Positions 53,489 through 61,730 of a stretch of DNA of 64,000 bases are shown one piece after another; position 1 is the first letter of the stretch; each line of letters begins with the position of its first letter. The stretch covers positions 1,178,001 to 1,242,000 of the forward strand of contig NZ_JAIOAO010000001.1 of NCBI RefSeq assembly GCF_021190955.1. Direction: 5' to 3'. Position numbers and translations under genes: made by a program. Below the pieces are notes generated by a model. It was given only the letters and a program-made list of their open reading frames with translations, was not told the origin of the DNA and made no database searches. The DNA is from Parachryseolinea silvisoli. Lineage in GTDB: Bacteria; Bacteroidota; Bacteroidia; Cytophagales; Cyclobacteriaceae.

Positions 53489-54535
53489 ATGAAAAGAAAA
53501 ATCCAACGCCTGCTATTGGTCACGATAGCTGTGACGGCCTGGGCCTCCTGTAAAGACGGCGACGATGATACCATCGCTGTCGTTTCCATCTCTTTAGATG
53601 CTGCTACCAAAACGCTTTCTCCCGGAGAGGAGTTTGATTTGGCAGCCACGATCACCCCTTCGAACGCCGTCAACAAAGCCGTGGATTGGAGCAGCAGCGA
53701 CACCAACGTTGCTACGGTTGATTCCGACGGGCACGTAGTGGCGGTTGCCAGGGGCGTCGCCACAATTACAGTCACGACGGACGACGGTGGAAAAACAGCC
53801 ACCTGCGCGGTGACCGTGACGAAGCGCGTTACGAGCGTAACCCTCAACGCTACGGCGCTGAAACTCTATATCGATGAAGACGCTACGTTGATTGCTGTGG
53901 TCACTCCGAACGACGCCGATAACAAAGAAATTGAATGGAGCAGTGACAATGAAGCTGTTGCTACCGTAAATGAAGATGGGCACGTTATGGCGATCGCGGC
54001 GGGCGCCGCCACGATCACGGCCACCACTGTAGAGGGTGAAAAGACCGCTACCTGTGCCGTAGCCGTCGTTGCCAGGTACACTTTCAATGGTGCTTCGAAA
54101 GAGGTTGTGACAGCTGTTTACGGGGACTACAGCGGTGGTTATCAGTTCTGGTTGTTTCCTGCCGCCGTGGACGATGGTATATTTGACGGAGCAAACGAGT
54201 TCGTCCGGATCGATATTCCACGCGAAATGATGGGCGCTACTTTTCCTCTTACCGAGGAAAACCTGTACGACTGGGACTGGCGTGTGGCTTACCGTAATGA
54301 CGCGACCGACCAAACGTATGAAGGCCGTGGTTATGTAGACGGTATGGGCGACGTAGAAAGCGGCACACTGTATGCAATAATGACAGGTGAAGATACCTTC
54401 AAAGTAACATTCAACATTCTCTTTACGGATGGAAAAAGATTGACAGGTACATACGCGGGTCGGCTTGTCATGAACAACGACTATTACGGCAAGAGCGGCC
54501 GAAACGCTGCACCGGGTCGAGACGGCGGCTTATAA
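53489..54535 (+). CDS. lipoprotein with two BIG2 immunoglobulin-like domains
   Basis: A 348-residue lipoprotein starting at MKRKIQRLLLVTIAV (53489), with lipobox WASC. Two BIG2 domains follow at about 30-112 and 113-192, each with the signature VDWSSSDTNVATVDSDGHVVAVARGVATITV or IEWSSDNEAVATVNEDGH and ending TATCAV. The C-terminal 150 residues form an unknown beta-rich domain (YTFNGASKEVVTAVYGDYSGGYQFW, TYAGRLV). BIG2 proteins are surface adhesion or carbohydrate-contact modules. A terminator follows at 54550. Confidence 0.88.
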   Translation: MKRKIQRLLLVTIAVTAWASCKDGDDDTIAVVSISLDAATKTLSPGEEFDLAATITPSNAVNKAVDWSSSDTNVATVDSDGHVVAVARGVATITVTTDDGGKTATCAVTVTKRVTSVTLNATALKLYIDEDATLIAVVTPNDADNKEIEWSSDNEAVATVNEDGHVMAIAAGAATITATTVEGEKTATCAVAVVARYTFNGASKEVVTAVYGDYSGGYQFWLFPAAVDDGIFDGANEFVRIDIPREMMGATFPLTEENLYDWDWRVAYRNDATDQTYEGRGYVDGMGDVESGTLYAIMTGEDTFKVTFNILFTDGKRLTGTYAGRLVMNNDYYGKSGRNAAPGRDGGL

Positions 54536-54549
54536 CAGATCAAAGCATC

Positions 54550-54578
54550 ACCCCCGGTCTCAAGATGAATCCGGGGGT
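54550..54578. terminator. terminator hairpin between convergent genes
   Basis: ACCCCCGG (54550-54557) and CCGGGGGT (54571-54578), perfect arms around a 13-base loop, 15 bp after the BIG2 stop and 21 bp before the end of the convergent GlcG-like gene. It can serve both. Confidence 0.7.
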
Positions 54579-54598
54579 TCAATATTCCCATTTACCGT

Positions 54599-55003
54599 CT
54601 AACCAAATACATGTTTGACAGCTTCTTTCGCCAGGCGTTCGTCGTCTGCCTCAGGCAGGCCGCTGATGCCGACGCCACCGACGACTACACCGTTCTGAAC
54701 AACGGGGACGCCACCGCCGAAACCCGTAATGCGCTCGTCGCCCCAAAAGGCAGGGTTGTCGCTGCCGCGCATGCGGGCGCCCATCTTCATGGTGTCGGTA
54801 CGGTCGACGGCTGCGGTATACGCCTTATTCTGAGCAATCCGGCTTGCCGCGGGGCTGGTGCCGTCCATGCGGAGAAAACCGATCAGTTCCCCTTCGGGGC
54901 CACAGATGGAAATGGCCACCGGTTTACTTTCTCCTGTTTGCGCTACAACGTATTGAATCAATAACAGTGCTTCTTCCGAGCTTATTTTTTGAATGTTATA
55001 CAT
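54599..55003 (-). CDS. GlcG/HbpS-family heme-binding-like protein
   Basis: A 134-residue protein from MYNIQKISSEEALLLIQYVV (55003). It shows the family features: PVAISICGPEGELIGFLRMDG, SRIAQNKAYTAAVDRTDT, and a glycine-rich GFGGGVPVVQNGVVVGGVGISG near the C-terminus, ending EADDERLAKEAV. Family members bind heme or act as small accessory proteins; GlcG is named from the glycolate operon but no glycolate genes are here. No signal peptide, so it is cytosolic. Confidence 0.86.
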   Translation of the reverse strand: MYNIQKISSEEALLLIQYVVAQTGESKPVAISICGPEGELIGFLRMDGTSPAASRIAQNKAYTAAVDRTDTMKMGARMRGSDNPAFWGDERITGFGGGVPVVQNGVVVGGVGISGLPEADDERLAKEAVKHVFG

Positions 55004-55074
55004 GGGCGTTCTATTTGCTTCAAGCAATATAAAGATATTCAGACAACATTTTCAGGATTTTGTACGGCGGGTTG

Positions 55075-55758
55075 TTATGGTTGGGGACCGGTGGTAATCC
55101 CTTTTAGGATCAGCCAGAGGCTCAGCGAAAGCTCGGCGATGAATGCAGGCGCCAGAATGACCGGGAAGAGCACCCCTGATACCGCCGGGAACAGAAAAGA
55201 TGTATAGCTGTTGATGATATAGCATATACCGGCCAGGGCCATCATGATGCCAAAGTAGTTGGGTACATTTCGGGAATTGCACAGGAGGTATCCCAGCAGG
55301 ATACAATGAACACCGAAGAATACCAGGCCCAGCGCATAGCCCATGCCGTGCACTTTCATGAATAGCAAGGAAAGTGATTGCAACTGATCCGGAGCAAACG
55401 ATTGAAAATAGGTGCCCTTGAGCAATAATATGGGCAAGAAGTTGTTCAGTAAGTTTATACCCAACATGGCGACGGTAATGCCACGGAACACCGTCGCGAC
55501 GGTCGACAGCGTTCGGTTAATGGGCGTTAACAGGATGTAGAATAAAGCGGTTACGGCGCTGTCGCAGACAAACACCAGCAGCTCGATGGAAAACCCGACT
55601 CTGAACAACATCTCGTGACTCAGGATATTCCGGGCAGTAGCCGCGGCATCACTGTGGTCGACCAACCGGCCGCGCACAAAGGCCTCGGCAAAAATACCTC
55701 CCGCCACGATGGCGAGGTATAAGACTCCGGCGATGCGGGAAAGCTTCTTTTGTTCCAT
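55075..55758 (-). CDS. DUF4386 membrane protein
   Basis: A 227-residue integral membrane protein with about seven hydrophobic helices. The opening KKLSRIAGVLYLAIVAGGIFAEAFVRGRL and later HSDAAATARNILSHEMLFRVGF and VHGMGYALGLVFFGVHCILLGYLL are typical of the DUF4386 family. Function unknown. It lies 43 bp after the membrane protein at 55802 in the same direction, perhaps co-transcribed. Confidence 0.85.
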   Translation of the reverse strand: MEQKKLSRIAGVLYLAIVAGGIFAEAFVRGRLVDHSDAAATARNILSHEMLFRVGFSIELLVFVCDSAVTALFYILLTPINRTLSTVATVFRGITVAMLGINLLNNFLPILLLKGTYFQSFAPDQLQSLSLLFMKVHGMGYALGLVFFGVHCILLGYLLCNSRNVPNYFGIMMALAGICYIINSYTSFLFPAVSGVLFPVILAPAFIAELSLSLWLILKGITTGPQP

Positions 55759-55801
55759 AGCTCAATATACTATAACAACAGACGCTTTCCCAGTAATTTT
55801 G

Positions 55802-56488
55802 TTACACGTAGTCAGCACGGCTTCTGACGAACCACCAGGCCATTACACCAAAGGTGACGTATACGAGCGGAAGGTAAAGCGTATCGTATAGATCGCCCGG
55901 GAACGCTGGTATGCCGCCGTATACGGTTAGCTGGCGCAGGAGTAGCCGAAGCCCGTTGATAAACATAATCGCCTTTATAGCATAGTTGTAACGTGCGGTG
56001 GCTGGATATACCCCGGCGATGATGAAACTGCCAAGGGTTTGCGAGAGGCCGAGGGGGAAATACAAGGCCCGCTGTATCTGCTGGAATTGTGTTACGAAGG
56101 ACAATATCGCTTCGCGCCGTGCAGGGTCCGTGGCGGCTGCATATTCCGCCGGCAGGTGGACCTGGGTGTAGAACAGCTCGACGGACCGGAGGATAATCTC
56201 CAGCAGGAAGAATACAAAGAAACCTGTCAATGCCAGCAAGCTGGAGGCTTTGTATGTCTCGTAAATCGATAAGCAGAGAACAAAAAAGATATAGAAGAGT
56301 CCAAACATCGAGAACAGCATCAGCCAGGAGCGCAGGATGCTCAGGGGCTGGGCGCTAAACAGAAAATCTTCCAGTGGGGTGGGCGTAGCGGACGGCGCCT
56401 GGGCGAAAACCCACCATTGATAGGTTTGCACCAGGATATATAAGACGCACACAATCCCCGCTCCCACCTTCATTTTTGCTGTGATCAT
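55802..56488 (-). CDS. uncharacterised multi-pass membrane protein
   Basis: A 228-residue protein if it starts at MITAKMKVGAGIVCVLYILVQ (56488). About six hydrophobic segments are seen, including WLMLFSMFGLFYIFFVLCLSIY and SSLLALTGFFVFFLLEIILRS. I do not recognise a family. It is divergent from an AraC-GyrI regulator with an 84-bp gap carrying two palindromes, so it is the most likely target of that regulator. Confidence 0.7.
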   Translation of the reverse strand: MITAKMKVGAGIVCVLYILVQTYQWWVFAQAPSATPTPLEDFLFSAQPLSILRSWLMLFSMFGLFYIFFVLCLSIYETYKASSLLALTGFFVFFLLEIILRSVELFYTQVHLPAEYAAATDPARREAILSFVTQFQQIQRALYFPLGLSQTLGSFIIAGVYPATARYNYAIKAIMFINGLRLLLRQLTVYGGIPAFPGDLYDTLYLPLVYVTFGVMAWWFVRSRADYV

Positions 56489-56496
56489 AACTTTTT

Positions 56497-56553
56497 GTAC
56501 GAAGATATCGTACCTATTACCAACTTCAACAACCGTTTGGGGGAATCCCCAAA
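56497..56553. promoter_or_regulatory. two palindromes in the divergent promoter of the AraC-GyrI gene
   Basis: GTACGA-agata-TCGTAC (56497-56513) and TTTGGGG-gaat-CCCCAAA (56536-56553), both with perfect arms, within an 84-bp divergent interval. They are candidate operators for the AraC-GyrI protein or another regulator. Confidence 0.45.
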
Positions 56554-56572
56554 ATAGATAACACCAACACCC

Positions 56573-57457
56573 ATGCAACGGACTGAAACGGCCGCGTACT
56601 ATCAACGACTTCAAAATAGGGTGGCGGAATATGTCGAGAACAATCTTACTGCCTCGTTTGGCATCCGTGAACTAGCCGATTATACGCATGTGTCATACCA
56701 TCACCTGGCCGATGTCTTTCGGAGCGCACATACCGAGTCCCTGGGGCATTACATCACGCGGATCAAGCTGGAGCGGGCTGCTATGTTAAGTGCCTATACC
56801 CCACTCAACCTGAGTGAGATTGCCGACGCTACCGGGTTCGCCACAAAGCACTCGCTGTCAAAAGCTTTTGCAAATCATTTCGGCTTTTCGCCTGGAAAGG
56901 CAAAAGCCTCCGTCATCCGAACAGACTCGATCAATGCGGTTATGGATGGCATTACGTCTGAGGCACAATATCGACACATCGTACAGTCTGACTTTCCGTT
57001 TACGTTTAAACAATGTACGCTGGCGGGGGGTGTATTGGCCGGCTATACCTGGCACTTTGGAAATGCCTCGCCCGGTTATGAAGCATCCATGCCTTACCTG
57101 AACGATCTTTTATCCATGACCGTTGCCGGCAGGGCAAGACGCTGTATCAAAATATTCGACTCCGTGAATTTTACAGCCCTGCGCGACTATCGGTTGTTTT
57201 ATGGGATCTTCGCGGAAGACACGAGCATGTTGGCACCTCATTTTGACGGCCTGGCGCTTCCCATTCGTCGGGGTACCTATCTCGTGTTTGACGTACCGGC
57301 TGGGCACCGCGATGATATTAAACATCACATCACGCGCTTTCGCGAGAGCCTGGTGTGGTATAAGAAGGTGTTTATACTCCGCGACTTCTATGACTTCTTT
57401 CTGCTGCACGACGGGCCGGATAACGGTGGGGAGTATTATCTATTTACCGGTGCTTGA
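56573..57457 (+). CDS. AraC-family regulator with GyrI-like effector domain
   Basis: A 294-residue protein. The AraC helix-turn-helix is N-terminal (YVENNLTASFGIRELADYTHVSYHHLADVFRSAHT, IADATGFATKHSLSKAFANHFG). The C-terminal 155 residues resemble the GyrI-like drug-binding domain (FDGLALPIRRGTYLVFDVPAGHRDDIKHHI). Such fusions, like Rob or MarA-type regulators, respond to small molecules or drugs. It is divergent from the membrane protein at 55802 and ends directly against the convergent SMI1 gene (zero bases between). Confidence 0.9.
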   Translation: MQRTETAAYYQRLQNRVAEYVENNLTASFGIRELADYTHVSYHHLADVFRSAHTESLGHYITRIKLERAAMLSAYTPLNLSEIADATGFATKHSLSKAFANHFGFSPGKAKASVIRTDSINAVMDGITSEAQYRHIVQSDFPFTFKQCTLAGGVLAGYTWHFGNASPGYEASMPYLNDLLSMTVAGRARRCIKIFDSVNFTALRDYRLFYGIFAEDTSMLAPHFDGLALPIRRGTYLVFDVPAGHRDDIKHHITRFRESLVWYKKVFILRDFYDFFLLHDGPDNGGEYYLFTGA

Positions 57458-57829
57458 TCAGAGCAGACTGTCCATTGCCTCTTTGAAGTCCGTGAGGCTA
57501 TCATAAAATTCCAATGTACTGGTCTCCAGTGATTCGTCATCATCGTTGAAGCAATAGACGCGCTCATCCGTTGCATCCTGAACGTTGATCAGGTGGAGGA
57601 CTTCCCAGGGGCTGTTACCAATGATAATAACTTTTTCCTTTGCTGTCCCTTCGGGCAGTTGCGGTAGTATGGCCTGGTTCATTTCGATGAAGCGATCCGC
57701 ATCGGTATAAACAAGGTCTACGAGGTCGCCCTGATCGGAGGCAAAACCATTAAACTGCTGCATAAAGGATATGTAGTGTGGCGGCAGGGTGATGCCGAGC
57801 TCTTTTTCAATCTTCTGAATATCGATCAT
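57458..57829 (-). CDS. SMI1/KNR4-family (SUKH) protein
   Basis: A 123-residue protein from MIDIQKIEKELGITLPPHYISFM (57829). This opening, then FNGFASDQGDLVDLVYTDADRFIEMNQ and VIIIGNSPWEVLHLINVQDATDERVYCFN, are typical of the SMI1/KNR4 fold. Members often act as immunity proteins to polymorphic toxins. No toxin gene is adjacent, so it is either an orphan immunity gene or a housekeeping variant. Confidence 0.85.
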   Translation of the reverse strand: MIDIQKIEKELGITLPPHYISFMQQFNGFASDQGDLVDLVYTDADRFIEMNQAILPQLPEGTAKEKVIIIGNSPWEVLHLINVQDATDERVYCFNDDDESLETSTLEFYDSLTDFKEAMDSLL

Positions 57830-57904
57830 AATCAAATAGCAACGTAATTTACTCTTTTGGCTTCGTATCTTTGTCAATCATTACCCGGTAAAATATAAAA
57901 GATT

Positions 57905-58969
57905 ATGACAAGACTATTTAGTCCCTTAAGGATCAAGGGCGTGATGCTAAAGAATCGTATTGTTGTTTCACCCATGTGCCAATATTCTGCTGTTGACGGC
58001 TTCGCCAACGACTGGCATTTGGTTAACCTGGGGAGCCGGGCGGTGGGTGGTGCTGCGTTACTCTTTGCTGAAGCCACGGGAGTCTCTCCGGAAGGTCGTA
58101 TATCTCCGCAGGATCTGGGTCTCTGGAAGGATGAGCACATCGGGAAGCTAACGCAAATCACGTCGTTCATCCAACAACAGGGAGGCGTTGCCGGCATTCA
58201 GCTGGCGCACGCGGGTAGAAAGGGAAGCACGCAGACACCCTGGCTGGGACGCGGCGCAGTAGACGTTAAAGATGGCGGCTGGGTGCCCGTTGCGCCCTCC
58301 CCCATGGCATTCTCCGCGAAGTATCCGATGCCGGCAGGGCTGGATGATCGTGGTTTGCGAAAGATTGTCGCTGACTTTGCCTCGGCTACGGAGCGGGCAT
58401 TACGGGCAGGGTTTCAGGTGATCGAAGTTCATGCGTCGCACGGTTACTTGCTGCACCAATTCTTGTCACCATTAAGTAATCATCGTCAGGATGCTTACGG
58501 CGGGAGCTTTGAGAATCGCATACGGTTGTTGTTGGAAGTGATCGAGGGTGTGAAGGGCGTGCTGCCACAAGATGTTCCCTTGTTTGTACGGATACCCGGT
58601 ACCGACTGGGCCGAAGGAGGATGGACGCCAGAGGACGCGGTAGCGCTTGCCGCTATTCTAAAAGATAACGGCGTCGACGTCATGGACGTGACATCGGGCG
58701 GACTGGTGGAGCATCAAAAGATCACGGTGGGCCCCGCGTACCAGTTGCCCTTTGCCGCTAAGGTGAAGAAGGAGACAGGTGTGCTAACCTCCACGGTTGG
58801 CATGATCACAAGCGCTACGCAGGCTGAGGCAATTTTAGAGAACGGCGACGCGGACCTCATTATGATGGCCCGGGAGTTTCTGCGAGACCCGTATTTTCCA
58901 TTGCATGCAGCGCATGCGCTAAAGGCAGAAATTCCGTGGCCGGTACAATATGAAAGGGCAAAGGAATAA
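57905..58969 (+). CDS. old yellow enzyme, YqjM/NamA-type NADPH dehydrogenase
   Basis: A 354-residue FMN-dependent TIM barrel. The thiol-dependent subgroup is shown by Cys25 in SPMCQYSA with Tyr27, LAHAGRKGST, EVHASHGYLLHQFLSPLSNHR, and the phosphate-binding STVGMITS and DLIMMAREFLRDPYF near the end. These enzymes reduce activated alkenes, nitroesters and quinones with NADPH, probably against electrophile stress. It stands alone on plus between two minus genes. Confidence 0.95.
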   Translation: MTRLFSPLRIKGVMLKNRIVVSPMCQYSAVDGFANDWHLVNLGSRAVGGAALLFAEATGVSPEGRISPQDLGLWKDEHIGKLTQITSFIQQQGGVAGIQLAHAGRKGSTQTPWLGRGAVDVKDGGWVPVAPSPMAFSAKYPMPAGLDDRGLRKIVADFASATERALRAGFQVIEVHASHGYLLHQFLSPLSNHRQDAYGGSFENRIRLLLEVIEGVKGVLPQDVPLFVRIPGTDWAEGGWTPEDAVALAAILKDNGVDVMDVTSGGLVEHQKITVGPAYQLPFAAKVKKETGVLTSTVGMITSATQAEAILENGDADLIMMAREFLRDPYFPLHAAHALKAEIPWPVQYERAKE

Positions 58970-58978
58970 TTATTGCCT

Positions 58979-59914
58979 CTAACCTCTTTTACGAGTATAG
59001 TCAGTGTCGCGCGTATTTTGTCTTTTTACAAAATCGATGATCAACTCCCGGTAGATGCTTTTATTCGCGTATGATAGCTCTTTCCAAAGCCCTCCATGGT
59101 TGCGTCGGTGAACGTGGAGCACTTCAAATTTCTTATACTCTTTCGCGCGTAACTGATCTTCGAACAGTCGGGTATATTTGAAGGTGTTGGTTTCCGAGAT
59201 CAACAGCATGGGCGTTGCTAAACTGTCGAGATAGGTAGCGGGCGATGCATGCTGAAACTCTTCCGGGGTAAGCCCGAAAACACTTCCAATATGGTTATCT
59301 GCGAAGGCGTTTCCATTGCCCTCGGCCAGCACCTGGTAGTAGTGCTGCACATTGTACATTCCGGCGATGGGAATGACGCCCCGGATTAGTTCTTTGGATA
59401 GACCGTGTTGCTTGAGGTACCGGTTGTCCATCACCACCAGTGCGGCCAGGTGCGCGCCGGAAGAATAACCGCCGACAAATATATTGCCCTTGTCAACCCC
59501 GTAACGGTCCGCGTTTGCGTACAGAAAGGCAATCGCTCGCGCCAGGTCTTTGACATGCTCCGGATGTTTTATGCCCACGTTCAAGGTAGAGTCCTTCCAG
59601 GTAGCGGGGCTGAGTCTGTGCCCGACGGATGCCACAGCAATGCCTGACTCGGCTATTTTGCGGACCAAATCCATTTCCATGTCCGGATTGACGTAGGACC
59701 AGGCACCACCTCCTACCCAAATCAACAGCGGTGGTTTGTTTACTTTTTTGGGTATTACCAGGTTGATGCGCTGTTTGGATGTATCGGCGTCCGGACCGGT
59801 GTAGTAAGCTATGCGGTCTATCTCGGTGTAACTCTTCTTTTTGACCTGCGGGAAGGCGGTGCAGGCCGGGAGGACTAATAGTATAAACAGGAAGACTTTA
59901 AGCGGGGCCGTCAT
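58979..59914 (-). CDS. alpha/beta-hydrolase (esterase, BD-FAE-like)
   Basis: A 311-residue exported protein; the leader MTAPLKVFLFILLVLPAC ends in a possible lipobox (LPAC). The oxyanion loop is WVGGGAWSYVN and the nucleophile Ser is in GGYSSGAHLAA, typical of carboxylesterases. The acid and His follow in the C-terminal part (VHRRNHGGLW). It probably removes acetyl or feruloyl groups from carbohydrates, inferred from its similarity to PUL esterases. Its stop is 9 bp from the convergent old yellow enzyme. Confidence 0.88.
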   Translation of the reverse strand: MTAPLKVFLFILLVLPACTAFPQVKKKSYTEIDRIAYYTGPDADTSKQRINLVIPKKVNKPPLLIWVGGGAWSYVNPDMEMDLVRKIAESGIAVASVGHRLSPATWKDSTLNVGIKHPEHVKDLARAIAFLYANADRYGVDKGNIFVGGYSSGAHLAALVVMDNRYLKQHGLSKELIRGVIPIAGMYNVQHYYQVLAEGNGNAFADNHIGSVFGLTPEEFQHASPATYLDSLATPMLLISETNTFKYTRLFEDQLRAKEYKKFEVLHVHRRNHGGLWKELSYANKSIYRELIIDFVKRQNTRDTDYTRKRG

Positions 59915-59991
59915 ACAACTTAGTTTTATACTAAATGTATGGAAGAAAAGGCCTGGAGCAAGGGATGCCTGCCATTTTTTGGGCGAGTTGA

Positions 59992-61485
59992 TTATTTCAA
60001 CACATGTACCCAGCCTTTATATTGTTTGTCGCCAAACTTTATGAGATAATAGTAGGTTCCACTGGCAACGTTTTGACCTCTCCAACCTGCGCTCGCATCC
60101 GTGGTTGAAAAGACTTCCCTTCCCCAGCGATTTTTGATGATCATCGAGAATGTCTTGATGCCCGTATAGTGAGCATAGGTATCATTTGTTACGATGTAAA
60201 GTGTAAAGACATCATTGAGATGGTCGTCGTTGTCTGGCGTAATAACATTGGGAATAAAAATAACTTCCTCTACGACCTCCACGGATGCTTCGCAGAATGC
60301 CGTGCAATGATTTGCATCTTCCACAAATACTTTGACCCGGTAGTTTCCAACGTCTGTATAGATATAGTTGGCACTGCTCTTTGGTGTTTGAACGATCGTT
60401 CCATCGCCAAAATCAAATGTGTACAAAAAAGGCGGCAATCCGGAACTTACTGTAACGGTATAAACAGTATTCACTCCCACGAGTGCTGACTCAAAAAACA
60501 AACACGCCAGGTCGGGCTGGGGCAATACAGTGGCCGTCACCTTTTTGGGGGCGCTGGTTACTCCGTCTAACGTGCCTGCAACGTAATACGACGTGGTTTT
60601 CGTCAGCCATGGCGTTGTATACGTATCTCCATCCTGCAGCAAGTTGCCGCCGGTTTCCGCATCATACCATTTGTACTGTGCATTGCCCGATGCTGTCAGG
60701 GTAAAATAGCCATTGCCACACTGCGTCTGATCGGTTACGTTCACGACAATCGGGACCGGTGTAGTACAAGGAATTCCATGTTGATAAAGCTCCTCTATCT
60801 CCGCCAGGTTCAACGCCCGGTTGTAAATAACGACGTCGTCTATCACACCGTTAAAAGGCTGTGCTAAATTGCAACGGGCTCCCAGGATGGCGTTAGGATC
60901 TGTTCCATAATATGGCGTGGTCAAGCTAGTTGATGTTGTGGCTATCAGCACTCCGTTTATATACAATCGCATTTCCGCGTTAACCCGTACGGAAACAATA
61001 TGATACCACGTATCTGTCGCCGGCAAAATGCCCGACGGGACAGAGGTTGTTGTTGGTGGCGTTGTGTTATTATACCCGCCCCCGGTAATGCCCACGAATC
61101 CCTCCGTAGAGTAGACGTTGGCGATGTTGATGGTCTGATGCCTGCTCGTAGCGTCGCCAATGGAAAATATAACAGCGGAATTGCCGATTCCCGGAAGGGA
61201 CGCCGCCCTGGCCCAAAGGGAATAACTATAGTTGGAATTTACGAATGGCGCCGCGGGAATACTAATATAATCACTGACGCCGTCGAACTGATACGCGCTG
61301 TTGGCCACTCCAAAACGATCCGTGGTGAGTGCCGCCCCCGTTACGGTACCGTGGTGATTGTGCCCGGTTCCATCGTTAGCATTTCCGGAAAACGCGTAAC
61401 AGGCTACAAGACCGCCCTGTAGGTCTACCTGGCAAACTGCCGGTGATACTATGCCAAAAAATATAGCGGCTATCCAATAGCGCAC
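59992..61485 (-). CDS. LamG/PKD protein with type IX secretion (type B) C-terminus
   Basis: A 497-residue exported protein starting with GTG at 61485 (MRYWIAAIFFGIVSPAVCQ); an in-frame stop lies a few codons upstream. Residues 30-230 form a LamG domain (GLVACYAFSGNANDGTGHNHHG, SLWARA, WYHIVSVRVNAEMRLYINGV, VIDDVVIYNRALNLAEIEELY). Then comes an Ig-like part (CGNGYFTLTASGNAQYKWYD), a PKD domain (FLYTFDFGDGTIVQT), and a gliding-type C-terminal domain (FIPNVITPDNDDHLNDVF, IKNRWGREVFS, GTYYYLIKFG) that sends it out by T9SS to the surface. It probably binds surface or environmental glycans. Confidence 0.92.
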   Translation of the reverse strand: MRYWIAAIFFGIVSPAVCQVDLQGGLVACYAFSGNANDGTGHNHHGTVTGAALTTDRFGVANSAYQFDGVSDYISIPAAPFVNSNYSYSLWARAASLPGIGNSAVIFSIGDATSRHQTINIANVYSTEGFVGITGGGYNNTTPPTTTSVPSGILPATDTWYHIVSVRVNAEMRLYINGVLIATTSTSLTTPYYGTDPNAILGARCNLAQPFNGVIDDVVIYNRALNLAEIEELYQHGIPCTTPVPIVVNVTDQTQCGNGYFTLTASGNAQYKWYDAETGGNLLQDGDTYTTPWLTKTTSYYVAGTLDGVTSAPKKVTATVLPQPDLACLFFESALVGVNTVYTVTVSSGLPPFLYTFDFGDGTIVQTPKSSANYIYTDVGNYRVKVFVEDANHCTAFCEASVEVVEEVIFIPNVITPDNDDHLNDVFTLYIVTNDTYAHYTGIKTFSMIIKNRWGREVFSTTDASAGWRGQNVASGTYYYLIKFGDKQYKGWVHVLK

Positions 61486-61730
61486 AAAAACAGGGTTAGG
61501 TCAGATTTTCCAAAGTTAATAATTTCCAGATACTTTCAAGAACACGGATATGTTCGCACCTCGTTAGATGATCGTATCCGTCCACCGAGGTGGTGGCACC
61601 TTGTTCAGCAAAAACTACTTGATTGGATGTGCCGAGGGTAGCTTGGAGCTGTCGGAAAGCAGTGTGCTATACGTTGTGGGCACCAGGAAGGTCAGGACCC
61701 TAAATCATGCGACGAGGCCGACTACAGTGT
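61486..61730. other. intergenic region upstream of the T9SS cargo gene
   Basis: Contains a palindrome CCACCgaGGTGG near 61580-61591. A minus-strand frame is open from about 61665 to 61500 but has no start codon and no recognised domain. No T-rich terminator was seen after the GH78 stop. Confidence 0.35.

Noticed and set aside
53594-54313. Open frame of 239 codons on minus within the BIG2 gene
   Set aside because: Shadow of the repeated BIG2 domains; no start context and no recognised family.
61500-61665. Minus-strand open frame without start, possible remnant
   Set aside because: No start codon and no family; likely the leader of the T9SS cargo gene.
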